Source: Rhytidiadelphus loreus
Lineage: Eukaryota; Streptophyta; Bryopsida; Hypnales; Hylocomiaceae
DNA: 64,000 nucleotides
Assembly: GCA_947034895.1 (NCBI GenBank)
Contig: OX344761.1
Span: 27,912,863-27,976,862 of the forward strand
Direction of reading: 5' to 3'
Made by a program: the position numbers and the translations under genes. Below are positions 47,359 to 59,114 of the stretch, piece by piece; position 1 is the first letter of the stretch, and every line of letters starts with the position of its first letter. The notes beneath the pieces are model-generated. The model searched no databases. It had not been told where the DNA came from and worked only from the letters and a program-made list of their open reading frames with translations.

Positions 47359-48235
47359 TTATGACGATGCGATAGAAGGTCTTGTTTCCATAGTCAATAT
47401 GGTCATCAGGTCGTGAATTTGAGGAGAGGTTGGTTTCCTTTGGTTGTGTACCATGGTTGTGTCATCATGGTTTGCACACAGGCAACGAATTTTTTCTTCC
47501 ATCATTTCTCGAAGACCATCGTTCAATGTTTTTAGCCCAAGTATTTTGGCAGTCCATTTACTGGGGCTCCATATACCGCTCCCTTGTTCTTCCTTACGTG
47601 GATGAAACGCACTTAGAGTTCGGACAAGGTAGCGATGAACTGTGCCACAAACATTGAACAATTTTGTAAGTTCAATTTCCTTTTCTGTGTTTATGATATT
47701 CTTGGAGTTGCATATAGTTGGATTCGATTTATTTTAGATTTGTAACTTGTGTAGTTAAGGTCCAATAGGTCTGGGAGAGGCAGACATTCATCTCTTTCAA
47801 AATCCAACATCCTCACATTGTCCATTGTTCCATGTACAATAGCATTCAGATATGTCATTGAAGCCGGATGTTTGCATTGCCTTATAGGACCAACCACTCC
47901 ATGCCAATCATCATGCATTATCTTCAGCCATGTTGTGTAATTCTCCACTACCGCTTTTGAAATACCAAACTGTTGTCATGTTTAATGACAACGCAAAGAG
48001 GGTCCGACTCAATGTTGGAAGCAAAAATAAAATATGATCTCCGAACTGTATCTTGACTTTATGATTAGGCAAGCACACAATTTTTTAGTTCAGCGATGTT
48101 AGTGGGGATTAACACAATGGGGCAAAGGCAATGCATGGTGATTGACAAGAAGTCGGTGTGCTCATGGTCAACATATGAGTCTTCAATATCATCACCTTCC
48201 TTGGTGCAGGGGTCTTCATTTCCATAGTGTTTCTA
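47359..48235 (-). pseudogene. broken coding fragments of an unrecognised protein
   Basis: Three minus-strand pieces look like exons or exon relics. At about 48235-48075, GDDIEDSYVDHEHTDFLSIT continues to a stop. At about 47975-47700, after a CAG acceptor, SKAVVENYTTWLKIMHDDWH leads into RMLDFERDECLPLPDLLDL. At about 47680-47359, EKEIELTKLFNVCGTVHRYL leads on to a lysine-rich end. Composition and charge pattern are protein-like and unlike the surrounding AT-rich DNA, but frames shift between pieces, and I see no complete gene or known domain. It may be a transposon-borne or host gene fragment. It lies 1 kb downstream of, and convergent with, the methyltransferase gene. Confidence 0.4.
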
Positions 48236-48239
48236 GTAA

Positions 48240-49120
48240 GTGCTAGGACCTGGACATCTACAATCATTGAGTGTAGTTGGTCTTTCAATTTGGTCTCTTG
48301 CAGACGCTACACTGATTATGCTTCAGTGGAACTCCATGTCATTTTTTGAAGTGGGTTCTTTGTAAAACCAACGAATGCTCATTTGTTGGTAGTGTCTCTT
48401 GCTTATGAATAAAATAAACTTTTATCCTCTCTGACCGCTGAACGCACTTGTCTACAATATGTTATAGTTACTCTTTGTACTGGATTATTTATCTCTTTGT
48501 TTTATAAAATGAGCCCTTCAAGTATTTGTCATTCACTACCAAATGTGTTGAGGGGCAACGATTATGAGTCCAATGGTCATGCCCCGTTATTAGGTAGACT
48601 TTCAAGGAAAAAAATTGTATTATCAGACCTTGCTTGACAGGCAAGCACCCTAAAACTCTTCTTAGAGTGAGATTGGTACACTACACATGTTTGTTTTACC
48701 ATTTGGGCTTAGTATGATGTAAGTTACAAACTCGGTTTAAGCAATCAAAAGTAAAAGAGGAATTTTGCAAAATCAGTCTGTAGGTGCCTAAGCTGGCAGA
48801 AAAGTTTAGGGTAGCATAACTTTTGATTGCTTAAACCAATCACAGAATTAATAAAATTCCCAACAAAGGGGTATATATCTAGACCTCGTGTCAATATTTC
48901 ATAAACATAATCCCAAAATTTGCTTCATTGGAACTCTAATTAGATTTTTAATTGTTTGTTCAATGGACAATTGTCCATTAGGGATTAATGAAAGAGCCTA
49001 TACCCAAATACGGTGCCCATTTCCACTGGTATGCACCGTTTTTCCAATTTTCACTGCATATGTTTTCTCTTCTTTAGCATTCTACAATTTATTAAATTTG
49101 AAATTGAAAACCGTTTTTTA
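48240..49120. other. non-coding, diverged R1 repeat at about 48.65-49.0 kb
   Basis: There is no gene. 48640-48980 has R1 phrases ('cttgcttgacaggcaagcac', 'gattgcttaaaccaatcac', 'ggacaattgtccatta'). Confidence 0.45.
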
Positions 49121-49124
49121 TCAC

Positions 49125-49290
49125 CCAATTTTTCCATCCAATTTTTCCATCCAATTTTTATATCCACTTTGTTCATCCACTTTGTTCATTCACTTTGTTC
49201 ATTTACTTTGTTCATCCACTTTGTTCATCCATTTTGTTCATCCAATTTTTTCATCCATTTTGACCATCCATTTTGTTCATCCAATTTGAT
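49125..49290 (+). repeat. CATCCA(A/C)TTTGTT minisatellite
   Basis: About thirteen units of 10-13 bp of the form TTCATCCACTTTG. Read on the other strand they resemble the GGATGAA array at 32596-33185, so like-sequence arrays in opposite orientation bracket the coding block. The phenylalanine/histidine-rich frames across the array are artefacts. Confidence 0.85.
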
Positions 49291-49299
49291 CCATTTCAT

Positions 49300-49900
49300 T
49301 GAACTACTTCCATCCACTGTCTCGTAATTGTCTTCAAATTTTTTTACTAAACTTTCATCCATTATTTCCTAAAACTTTCATGAACTTTGACCATAAATTT
49401 ATCCATTTTCTCTTAAATTTATGTCAATTTCTTCATACTTTTCTTCCAAATTCTTCAATAAATTTTCCATATTCCCGCTCACCGCTCACCGATCCCCGCT
49501 CCCCGCTCGCTGCTCTACGCTCCATGCTCGCATACCAGCATTCCCCCAGAACATCTCTACCAACTTGGAATTTCACACTAGCTTCTCATTCGATTAACAC
49601 TTTGACACTTAATACTCATCACCAAAACTCACATTCACCATCTTCTAAACTCTCATAAACGAAAGAAATTACACAACCAACTTCAATGGGATACACACTC
49701 AACTCTTTTAAAGTGGGTGACCACGAATTGAAATCCAAAACCAAATAGGATGCAAAACCAATGGCTACCAGACAACTTGAAAACAACCTAATGCAACCTA
49801 ACTACTACACAACCTAAATAGCTTCCAACCACTCGAACAATTAACTCAGACTACATAAATCCAAGTCAATATTGCAACCCTACTACACCAATTATGTTAT
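49300..49900. other. non-coding, plus strand poor in G
   Basis: C- and A-rich on the plus strand with a short CCGCTCACCGCTC / CCCCGCTCCCCGCTC stretch at about 49484-49510. There is no gene; the open frame over it reflects scarce stop codons. Confidence 0.4.
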
Positions 49901-49904
49901 TGAT

Positions 49905-50546
49905 GCGCCCACCAAAGGGCATTCAAAAAAACACAATTCTTTGACCTCGACATACATGCGAATATGGGTCCCTTGCACATAGTGCTCTGAACATTCACGA
50001 TGGTTTCAACTTCTAGTTTTTGGTGAAATGTGATCACTATCAAGTCTTTACAAATGGCCAATTTTTAGGGGTTTTTTTCATAATTTTTTAATTATTATTA
50101 ATTTATACTTAATTTTTTCTATTTTTTGTGACAAATTGTCTTTTTTCCAAATAGTATTGTTTAAGTACTTATAAGTAGTCAAAAGTACTATTACTTGTCG
50201 ATTTTTCAGATCAATGGCTTGAGATTGTTCTGTTTCATAGTATTGTAGTACTCATAGTACTGAGAGGAAAAAATCACAGTTTTGGCAAAACACTACACTA
50301 ATGATGATAAATAGTGTTACCTACACTAATTGATTTAAAAGAGCTATAAGTTTTTACTGTTGATGAATATTTTTACCAACTATAGGTGTAAAGTTCTCCC
50401 ACTTAAAATGACATTAGGATCTATACACTCAGTAAAAATATTCATCAAAAGTAAAAACTTATAGCATTTCTAAAATAGTTATTATGGCTAACACTATTTA
50501 TCATCATTAGTGTACCAAAATTGTTTGGTCTTTCTTGCAATCACCC
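49905..50546. mobile_element. GGGT-type TIR element, truncated inverted copy
   Basis: It is the reverse complement of much of the element at 1008-1731: the (A/G)GTACT run, the 'ggtttcaacttctagttttt' and 'gcccaccaaagggcattc' blocks are all here. The right end keeps TTTCTTGCAATCACCC (ending about 50546). The left end is lost near 49905. A 217-bp MITE (50296-50512) is nested inside. Confidence 0.65.
50296..50512. mobile_element. 217-bp foldback MITE with TA duplication, nested
   Basis: Ends are CACTAATGATGATAAATAGT and its perfect inverse; including the flanking TA the arms match over 26 bp (50294-50319 and 50489-50514), and inner arms match again around 'ataagtttttac'. The related copy at 53.84-54.55 kb reads 'gaacactaccaaaatc' without an insertion, so the unoccupied site is visible and the duplication is TA. 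That fits a Stowaway/mariner-like MITE, though the terminal sequence is not the classic Stowaway one. Confidence 0.75.
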
Positions 50547-50616
50547 CTTTAGCATTTCTATCCCGATTTGCATAAATCCATTTTATCAAAGCAATCCAAC
50601 TGTAATCTTCTCTTAA

Positions 50617-50772
50617 CACTACTAGAAAATGGTGAAATTTCAACACAACTCTGTTGATTCGGTCACGTTGTTCCGGTCACTGTGCAACCAAACTCTGTTG
50701 AAATCACAGTGACCGGAACAACGTGACCGAATCAACAGAGTTGTGTTGAAATTTCACCATTTTCTAGTAGTG
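50617..50772. mobile_element. CACTA-type foldback element with perfect 68-bp arms
   Basis: It begins CACTACTAGAAAATGG and ends with the inverse, with TAA on both sides (50614-50616 and 50773-50775). Arms 50617-50684 and 50705-50772 are exact complements over all 68 bp around a 20-base loop. Both the terminal sequence and the 3-bp duplication fit CACTA. The perfect arms imply a young insertion. A transcript would form a long hairpin, a potential small-RNA precursor. Confidence 0.9.
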
Positions 50773-50775
50773 TAA

Positions 50776-51488
50776 GTTCACCATCAACTACACAATTGGT
50801 TGAAGCTTCACAACCACAAGGCTAACAATTACTAACAATCATTCATGTACTCCTTATTAATATGGATTCAGTCTCATAAATATTAACACAACTTCAAGCT
50901 ATTAACTTAATCTTTCAATTATCCAATCCTTGGATATATTTACACATTCTCACAATACCTAATCAATGGGATTTCCACAATTAAATACATAGTCTAAACA
51001 TCCTCTCCATCCACATTCTTACCCATTAATAATGAGCTTGAAGCCATTCATCCAATTATTACATATAACACTAAAAGTTTATTCATAATATACACAATTG
51101 AGTACACAATACAATTGCTTTAAAACATAACTAGACATAATCTAGCTTTAAGCACTTACACAAAATACTCAAATTAACTTGGAATACATATATTATTTAT
51201 AAGTCAACTTTAAGCATACTCATTATACACAACACTTGAAGCACACACTAACTGGTACAACCATTCAGTAGAAATTCTTACAGATATCTGCTTTAAGCTA
51301 CAATTCTCTCACTCAACAACTACTTCAAGCTTATACAAACCAACATAATTATTTAATTAGGAATTGACTCACACACACATAGATAAGTGCTCCAAGCAGA
51401 AGAAATCAATAATCCTATCACATGAAATTACACACAACAAAGAATTCTCCAATTCTTAGGACTTGAATCTCAAATAAAATACACATAC
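50776..51488. other. non-coding, C/A-rich plus strand
   Basis: There is no gene. The plus strand is poor in G and rich in ACACAA-like words, similar in style to 31.7-32.4 kb and 52.2-52.7 kb. Confidence 0.4.
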
Positions 51489-51490
51489 AA

Positions 51491-52162
51491 CACTAGTAGA
51501 AAAACAGTGACTACCATAACAAAAAATCAACGAAAAAACTGTTAATGTCGTTTGTAACCTTGATTGTGTTGTCTTGAATAGTACTTAACAAAAAATTGTT
51601 GTCTATTTTATTATGGTGGGCAAGTCAAAAAAATAAAATAATAATTCATTTATAAATTTGATCAATAAATGGCTGTCACATGGCAAACCAAAAATTGGCC
51701 CTATAGAGAATGCCACATAGGCAAAAACTGCCATGTAGATAGGAAATTAAATTAAATTAGAAAGAAGAAAATAAACTTATTTTAACTTGGTGATAGAAGA
51801 GAGGTACTGATTTCAGTGGTAGATGAGAGGAGAAGGCAAGCTCTTAATAGAAATGGGGTGGTAGAAGGTAGAACAAACCATATTGGACATGTGAATTAAG
51901 ACTATGAGTGGTTCACATATCCCATATGGTTTGTACTACCTTCTACCACCTCATTTCTACAAAGAGTTTGTCAAAATGAAGAAAAAAGTGTTAACAACTT
52001 TGTTGATTTGGATGTTGTACTATTTGAATCAACAAAAATTCAGTGAACATTTTGTGAACTTGTACCAAATCAACAAAATTTTGTTAAAATGGTCAATACA
52101 ATATGCCAATCAACAAAAAATTGTTAATTTATTGTTGTCTTGGACACCATTTTCTAGTGGTG
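51491..52162. mobile_element. CACTA-type non-autonomous element with internal foldback
   Basis: The left end is CACTAGTAGAAAAACAGTG; the right end, inverted, is CACCACTAGAAAATGGTG. CAA flanks both sides (51488-51490 and 52163-52165). The centre (about 51836-51974) is a large imperfect hairpin with arms containing 'ggtggtagaaggtag' and 'ctaccttctaccacc'. Further 'caacaaaaatt' and 'aattgttg' words form more inverted pairs. The frame at 51904-52212 crosses the element end and is not a gene. Confidence 0.75.
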
Positions 52163-52165
52163 CAA

Positions 52166-53495
52166 GTTGCCCTATCATTGGGACTTACACACAATTAAAA
52201 ATATTTGCTTAAAGCTTTATTACACAAAAATTGTTCAACAAAACTACACACAAAAAAATATCAAGACTTACATAGACACACAAGTGAACTAGAGAGAGAG
52301 GAGATCCACTTATCTATTCATTGAAGTGACTATCTAAATCTTCACTAATTTAACTGTTAATAACTCAACAGGTGCTCACACTTGGAATCCCACAGCAATT
52401 TCTCAAATCATTTAGCATTTCAAACACCTATACCATGAATTCTAAAACCAAGTGTAAAATAAATTATATTCACACAACAAAACAAAAAGAAGCCTTTACT
52501 TACAATTTTTCACACTTACAAAACTTGACTCTTTTCAATTGCAAGTCACCTCCCCCTATGAAACCCTCATAAAATGTTGTCTACTACATGTTGTCGCCAT
52601 ATACAATCCACCACACTTGGAATTGAATTGGCCACCACTTAGGTTCTCATTGTGCATGCCAATCCTATTTAAGGGCCCTAAAAGCCCCTACTTCCATATC
52701 TTGCCATCCACCAAATCAACCCACCAAATCAACTTACCGAAATAAAAAATCTCAATGGTAGAAGTTGCAATCAAGTTTAATGATCTAAACTGTAGAATTT
52801 ATAAAAAAAATATAATACAATATAATACAATCATTCCAATTATCCCAATAGAGTCAAGTTTACAAAAATGATTCAATTTCAAACATCTAAAACAATCAAA
52901 TGAGAATTTTTTGATGCTAGCTTCACATTCCAATCCAAGTGAAATGAAAACGCAAAATTATAGCCTCTTAATTTGGCAACCTTGGAGTTGTGGGGCAATC
53001 TTTTAAGTCATGGCCCTAGGGTTGAACTCTTCCATTTCCTCATGAAAAGTCATCTCCAAGGATGAAGTTAGATATTTTTTTGGAATAATGTTCTTGGATA
53101 TATCCCAATTCTTTGCCCATCAAAGGTATTCTCCGATAAGCTCCTAGATGTGCTAAAATGCAAAGTCCAAGTGCTTTGCACTCGTAGCTTGATGCAATTT
53201 CCTTGTTTACCGTTGTGTGTTTATGAGACTATTTCCTATTTTCCATAACCCAAAAAATTATTGATATATGCTTAATCTAGCCCCATTTCATTTCAAGCAA
53301 GTATGATGGGTTTTTACCATAGGGCTAATCTGATTGTAATGTGTGAAGTGCGTAGTTGGATGAATTTTTGTCATTTTTGTTTTCAATTTGTGAATCTTTT
53401 TGTTTCAAATAGGTATTTAGTTCGTCAAATTGGTGTTATAAAGAATAAATTAGCAAATTTAGTGTTGATTTGAAGACTAGTTTTTGCAGCTTGTC
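52166..53495. other. non-coding DNA
   Basis: There is no supported gene or structured element. A short AATATAATACAATATAATACAATC run lies near 52808. Confidence 0.45.
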
Positions 53496-53499
53496 CAGT

Positions 53500-53790
53500 G
53501 TGGAAATAGCCCACAAAAAATTCAAGTGAACATCATAATTTTTGGATACTCTATAGTACTAAACCCCCCTAAACTGCAAAATGTGACAAATTAGCTAAAT
53601 TGAGATTTAATTATAATACTATTTTTCAAAATTTCTGAAAAATAACGAATCTTATGATTTTTGAGGTAGCCATCTTCAATAAAAATTTCAAGTGCATTGG
53701 TTTCGTTTTCCAAAAGTTACAGCTAATGGGAACTCCGTCACTTCAATTCTGACGTGAAATAGGACCAATCTTTCTTGAAATTGCTTAAGC
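53500..53790 (+). mobile_element. GGGT-type element, 5'-truncated copy
   Basis: It matches the right part of the element at 1008-1731 in the same orientation (phrases 'tttttggata', 'gtgacaaattag', 'tagccatct', 'caataaaaatttcaa'). It ends in a degenerate terminus, CTTTCTTGAAATTGC, near 53785. It forms an inverted pair with the copy at 53840. Confidence 0.6.
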
Positions 53791-53839
53791 ATTATGAAAA
53801 TGGTGATTTAAAAACAAAGTTGAATATACTAATTGTGGA

Positions 53840-54549
53840 GGGTGATTGCAAGAAAGAGCGATACTATTTTGCGTCACAATTAGAGTGACAGAGTTACTAT
53901 TGGCTATAACATTTGGGAAATGAGGTTGATGTACTTGAAATTTTATTAGAGATGGCTAACTTGAAAATCATGAGATTCATTGTTTTTAAAAAAACATTTA
54001 AAAAAATTCTATAATTAAAATTCAATTTAGATCATTTGTCACACTTTGCGTTTTAGGATTTTTTAATACTGCAAAGTATCCAAAAATTATAATGTATACC
54101 TGGAATTTTTGTGGGTTATTTCCACACTAGATGGGCATAAGCCTACCAAAGAAAATTTAAAAAAACATTATTTTTTGTCCTCCACGTGCATGCAAATTAG
54201 AGTCGGTTGTGTGCAACATTCCAAACATTCAAGATGGTTTCAACTTCTATTTTTTGGTGAAATATAATTACTATCAAGTCTTTACAAATTGCCAATTTTT
54301 AGGGGTTTTTTATTCATGATTTTCTAATATTATTAGTTTATACTTAATTGTATCTATTTTTTGTGACAAACTATCTTTTTTTTCAACAGTACTTTTTGAG
54401 TACTTACAAGTAGTCAAAAGTACTATTTGCCATTGAGTTTTTAGATCAGCGGCCAAGATTGTTCTATTTTGTAGTACTGTATTGAGCGCAAAAAACTGCA
54501 AGTTTGGGTAGAACACTACCAAAATCATTTAGTCTTTATCTCAATCAAC
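53840..54549 (-). mobile_element. GGGT-type TIR element, nearly full-length inverted copy
   Basis: The left end is GGGTGATTGCAAGAAAGAGC and the right end a decayed inverse, GTCTTTATCTCAATCAAC. The whole is the reverse complement of 1008-1731, including 'gtcacactttgcgtttta' and the (A/G)GTACT run. The duplication is no longer legible. It preserves the empty site of the MITE nested at 50296-50512. Confidence 0.7.
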
Positions 54550-57500
54550 TTAGTTGTTGAGTGACATTTTAAGCAGAATATTGTGAGCCTATGCTTTAAA
54601 CAAAATGCAATAGGGAATGCAAAATTGTATGCTTTAAGCTATGTATTATGTTTACCTTCACTTAAGTGTGCTTTTGCTTGAATCCTAATACTATAATAAG
54701 ACTAGAACTTCATGATTGTATTGTTGCATCCATATAAATCAGACAAAAATTAGAAACTAAATAAGTGAGTAAAACCTTTTCCTAAAATTAATGGAATATT
54801 ATAACTTTATTTTCCATTAGAATTAAAATTATAAGACATTTTTATTTTAAAGTGACTTCAATCACAATGCATTAGACTATTTGATCATTCCCTAGATATC
54901 AAACTTCTATACTATAATCCTAAGTGTTTGCAGAATAGGCAAAAATCTAGACTTTAAGTTTTATTGAGATAGAGTAGACGTAGGTGTGCATTTGTGTAAT
55001 GTCCATATCTATATTTATCTTAACCATAGTTACACTAATTAGTAGGATGACATTCAACATAGGAACCCTTAAATGCAAACTTAGTGGAAAGTGCTAGTGA
55101 ATATCAAATGAGTAGACACAATTGTAGAAGACTTAGTGGTGAATGAAGATAGCGATGACAATGTGATTACAAGCCCAGTATTGAAAGATGACGTAATGTG
55201 CATCATCTATTAGTTGAAATTGACATCTTCATTTGTTGAAAGGGAGTGTTTAGTATTGGAAGTTGTTTCTCTCAGTAGCTTTGTTGTTAGTGGCTAGCTG
55301 CCTTAAGTAATAGCTACTTAGAGGCAAGGGCTACCCCCTCTCTCTCTCTCTCTCTTCTTGTTGTGGGAGGTGTAGGAAGCACTTGTGTGAAAAGTTATGT
55401 ATTTTTATTGATTTCTATTTTGAAAGAAGCTTTGATATGGAGGGTTTTGAGTTGTATTTTACAAAAGTGTTGCATTAGAACAAAAATTTTAATCTGTTTT
55501 TTTGACAAGGTGATCTACTATGACCTCCAATTTTGGATCTAGAACTTTTATAGTTATGGAGATATGAGGCATCAAAGTTGAGGTGCTTGAAATCCAAGGT
55601 AACTAAGAGGAGAGTATTTGGAAGCTTCAATACTCTTGAGTTTTTGTGTTCTACTTATGAAACTTGGAGGGTACTTTTTTTCACTTATCTTCTATCATGT
55701 TTCAAAATCTTGGATTCTATGGAGTTGAAAGCTATGGGCAATGCACAAATCAACAAACGGGTCAGTTTCTTGTCAAAATCAATAGAGAAATCATCTAGAT
55801 CAATGCAACCAAAACAACAAAAATTTCAGATTTTCTACTAGTGTTATTACTAGAGGGATTAACATTTCTCAATTTCTTCTTAGCAATTTAGTTTTTTTCC
55901 TTTACCAATACCACCTTCCACTTTATAATTTTTCTAAGATGAGTATGAAAGTTGTTTTGTTTAATTTTTTTTCATATGTTCACAACCCATTTTCCAACAT
56001 ATTGACTAAAATGCACAAATAGTACATATGATGTTTTTCCTTAAAATGTTAAAAGATAAAACTTCACCTTTTGGAATGGCTAGAAGAAAACCACATTTTA
56101 AAGTTGAGGCACATGAAATTGCAATTGGTGGGGTATTCACTTTGAAAATTTGGGACAATGAACTTAATCAAGTTAACCAAACAATCCTACAATTAGATTC
56201 ATTAAATAAATAAATATTGGTGAAGACTTTAATTAGCTTGTTTTGGAGATGAATATTTGAAGCAATTTTGGGACTCTAAATACAAAGAACTTTAGGGGTT
56301 AAGTTAGTTGTGTAATGAATCATATAATGGAGGGGGAATGTTAGAAATGGATTGAAAGACTATAATGTTTGATCTCTAAGTGTGTGTGTGTGTGTTTTTG
56401 TGTGTGAAAGTGATTTGAAGCCTTTCAATTCTCTTTTAATATATCAAACCACATTTGAATTAAGGCATCTCAAAATCTATTTTATAAATGTTTTGCAATG
56501 TGATTTCACTCAAAAAATTGAGTGTATATTTAGAAAAATCTTAAAATGTTTTTAACATTGAAAAAATCAAGAATTACAATGCACTTTTTATACAAAATGT
56601 TGAATAGAAAGTTCTAAATTTTTTAATTCTAAATTAAATTTTTGGATGATTAAAATAGACTCAAAAGAATACCCACATTGACAAAAAAAAATTCTAAAAT
56701 TAATATTTTGGAAAGATTTTATTTAACTTCGAATTTTTGTTGATAGCCAAATGTGGTGTCTTTAGCACTTAGGAGGTATTACCAAGTACCTCTTTATTCA
56801 ATCCCTCATCATGGATCGAGTGCAAGGCTTTTTCAATCAACTATAGGAATATATAGGTGCAATTTTAATTGAAAGTTGATTTTCTACAATGGAATATTTA
56901 TAAAGTTCAAAACTAACACACCAAACACCTAAACCCCATTGGAAAATGGGAAAGGAAAATTTTACATTATGGTACCAAAGTCCCATCATGCACTAAAGGT
57001 GCATAGAAATGATTGATTTATGTAGTTTTGAACCAAAAAATAGAATATTCACCTCTCTTGCCACAACTAATTTATGAGCTATATCCAAAAATTCAAGACA
57101 AATTGAACATAAAAATTACAATCCTTATAATTCCAAAGGATTGAACTAAAATAATTAAAAATTATTTCAATTTAGATCAATGAGATTTTTAACTTTAGAT
57201 TACACAATAAACTATGATAAGGCCTTCTTTAAATGTAAAATTCTCAATTTCAAGCACTTAGAGATTTTTAATTTTATTTGGTGGTCCTATAGCTCAAGTA
57301 GCCCTAGTCTTCCCAAAATTGATTTCCACCCTAAGTTCAATGTAAATTTGTCATAGGTATTTTTCAAGTTTATCAAATCATAGCCTCATAATGCATTGTG
57401 ACAAAAAAAACTTGTGTCCTATAGCTTGCAAACCCTTGAAACAAATAATTATATATATTCATAATTGAGTTGTTCACATTTGGTGTTTGCATAGAGAGTG

Positions 57501-58310
57501 AATTTAGACATGAGATTTTCCAATGTCTTAGGGAAGTATAAATTTTTTAAGAGTGGTTAGGTTTTGGTTGGATATTATGTTTGGTTGGAATTTTTTGACC
57601 CACAACAAAGTTTGGGTTCACTTGTGGGAAAAATGTACCATTAATGCTCTTAAATTCATTATGAACTCAAATTCTTCTTTGCATCATAAAGTGATGCAAG
57701 AATGTATGACAACCTAAAGAGTTGTAGGAATAAATGGCAAGCATATAAAATAAAGCATAAATTTGCAAATTTAAAAGATGTGAACTAGAAGAGTTGGGGT
57801 AATTTAAATTTAATTGCATTAATCATGTGTGCATAACTGAAAGGACTTTTTTAGCAGCTAAGTATTAAAACAAAGCATTCTCAAATCCGATTCTATCAAC
57901 TTGTATTGTAAGCATCCATTTAGGATTATTAAACATGGATTAATGAGAAATTGATCCATCACTTAAATTACAAGATCTTAAACTTGAGAACTAACTTAGT
58001 TTGCATTAGGTGTAAACAACCTATCAATTATATTATTTGCATTGAATTTTCTTGCAAAGCATTAGACAATAAGACTTATTCCTTGCTCCCAAGAAGCAAA
58101 CAAGAAGCAAACTATTTCACCTTGCTAAACAATTAACAAATAAGTTTCTATGGTTAGAAAAATAGGCTTTGGGATGTTCTAAAAGTTTAGATTAAATTAG
58201 AAGGAGCGTAAGAAGCAAAGTTAACAAATACAACTACAAATCTTCATGGCAATCTAGATTCCTTGTTAAATAATTTTGTGCTACAAGCATTTAGATTAGT
58301 TTTGCCATCT
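54550..58310. other. long non-coding AT-rich stretch with microsatellites
   Basis: There is no supported gene in 3.8 kb. A (CT)n run lies at about 55341-55360 and (GT)n at about 56380-56404. The frames at 55578-55841, 56028-56213 and 57951-58136 are isolated, have no motif or splice partner, and are at background length. Confidence 0.5.
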
Positions 58311-58314
58311 TTAA

Positions 58315-58980
58315 CCCCTATAGGACTAAGGCACATTTTGGGCAAAAATTGTGAAAAACTGCCATTTTTTAGGGCAATGAGAAAAAAATGAAAAAGAAAA
58401 GTGCTTTTTCAAAATTCAACTGTACAAATATTAAATAGACTACTTTTGGAGTGTATGGAAAAAATTCATAAACTTTGACCACACGGATTGAAAGATTATA
58501 ACATTTGAAGTTAGAAGGAAAAGTTTTTTTCCGACCATGCTTGATAAGCATTAGATGGGATTCCGGGGGGCTGAAAGGCCGTTTCGGCGCTGTTCCCAGC
58601 TCCGTTCCCCGGGAACCCCATTGAACGCGACGGCAAATTTTTTTTTTTTTTCAAATTTTTTTTAAGTCCTTAAAATGAAACACAAAGTTAATATTTTTTT
58701 TTTTCAAAAACTCTGACCTGGCAATCACTTGGCCAGGTTAGCACAGACGGGGAATAGTGGGTATCGGCGGGTTTCAGACTGGTTTCAACTAGGGAATTCA
58801 CAGCCCTCCTCGATGGCTTAATCCCATCTAATGACCAACACACTTTAAGTCCTCCTAGAATGAGTTTTTTACACTACACATGGTTGTTTTTTGACATTTG
58901 CATCTTGTATCATATAAGTTACATAATTGCCAAATTTCAAAAGTAGAGGAGGAGTTTTGCACATGTTGCCAAATTTCAGA
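58315..58980 (+). repeat. dispersed repeat R1-like copy, split by a GC-rich MITE
   Basis: 58320-58545 matches 20140-20350 ('ggactaaggcacattttggg' through 'gaagttagaagg'). 58834-58975 continues with 'gaccaacacactttaag' and 'aaaagtagaggaggagtttt' as in other copies (48.65 kb). The split is occupied by the element at 58549-58833. Confidence 0.6.
58549..58833. mobile_element. GC-rich foldback/TIR element, 285 bp
   Basis: CATTAGATGGGATT (58549-58562) and its perfect inverse (58820-58833) bound a GC-rich segment that includes 'gttccccgggaacccc' and a second inverted pair, 'acctggc'/'gccaggt'. It interrupts an R1-like repeat. No duplication could be read with confidence. It is non-coding and differs strongly in base composition from its host. 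Confidence 0.65.
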
Positions 58981-59017
58981 ATTTCAGAATTTCAAATATT
59001 TGAGAATTTGAGAATTT

Positions 59018-59111
59018 CTATAAGAAAACCAAATTAAAATAATTTTCAAATTTTCAAATTTCAAATTTCAAATTTCAGAATTTCAAATATTTTAATTTGG
59101 TTTTCTTATAG
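59018..59111. repeat. inverted repeat with 24-bp arms around a TTTCAAA tract
   Basis: CTATAAGAAAACCAAATTAA... at 59018-59041 is the exact inverse of 59088-59111. The spacer is made of (A)TTTCAAA heptamers, and similar AATTTCA words precede the left arm. It is probably a decayed foldback or a hairpin made by inverted duplication. Confidence 0.75.
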
Positions 59112-59114
59112 ATT

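Noticed and set aside
49013..49658. Phenylalanine/serine-rich plus-strand frames
   Set aside because: They cover the CATCCA minisatellite and a G-poor stretch that lacks stop codons; no motif.
54310..54528. Minus-strand 72-codon frame
   Set aside because: It lies in the inverted GGGT-type element and matches the non-coding interior of the copy at 1008-1731.
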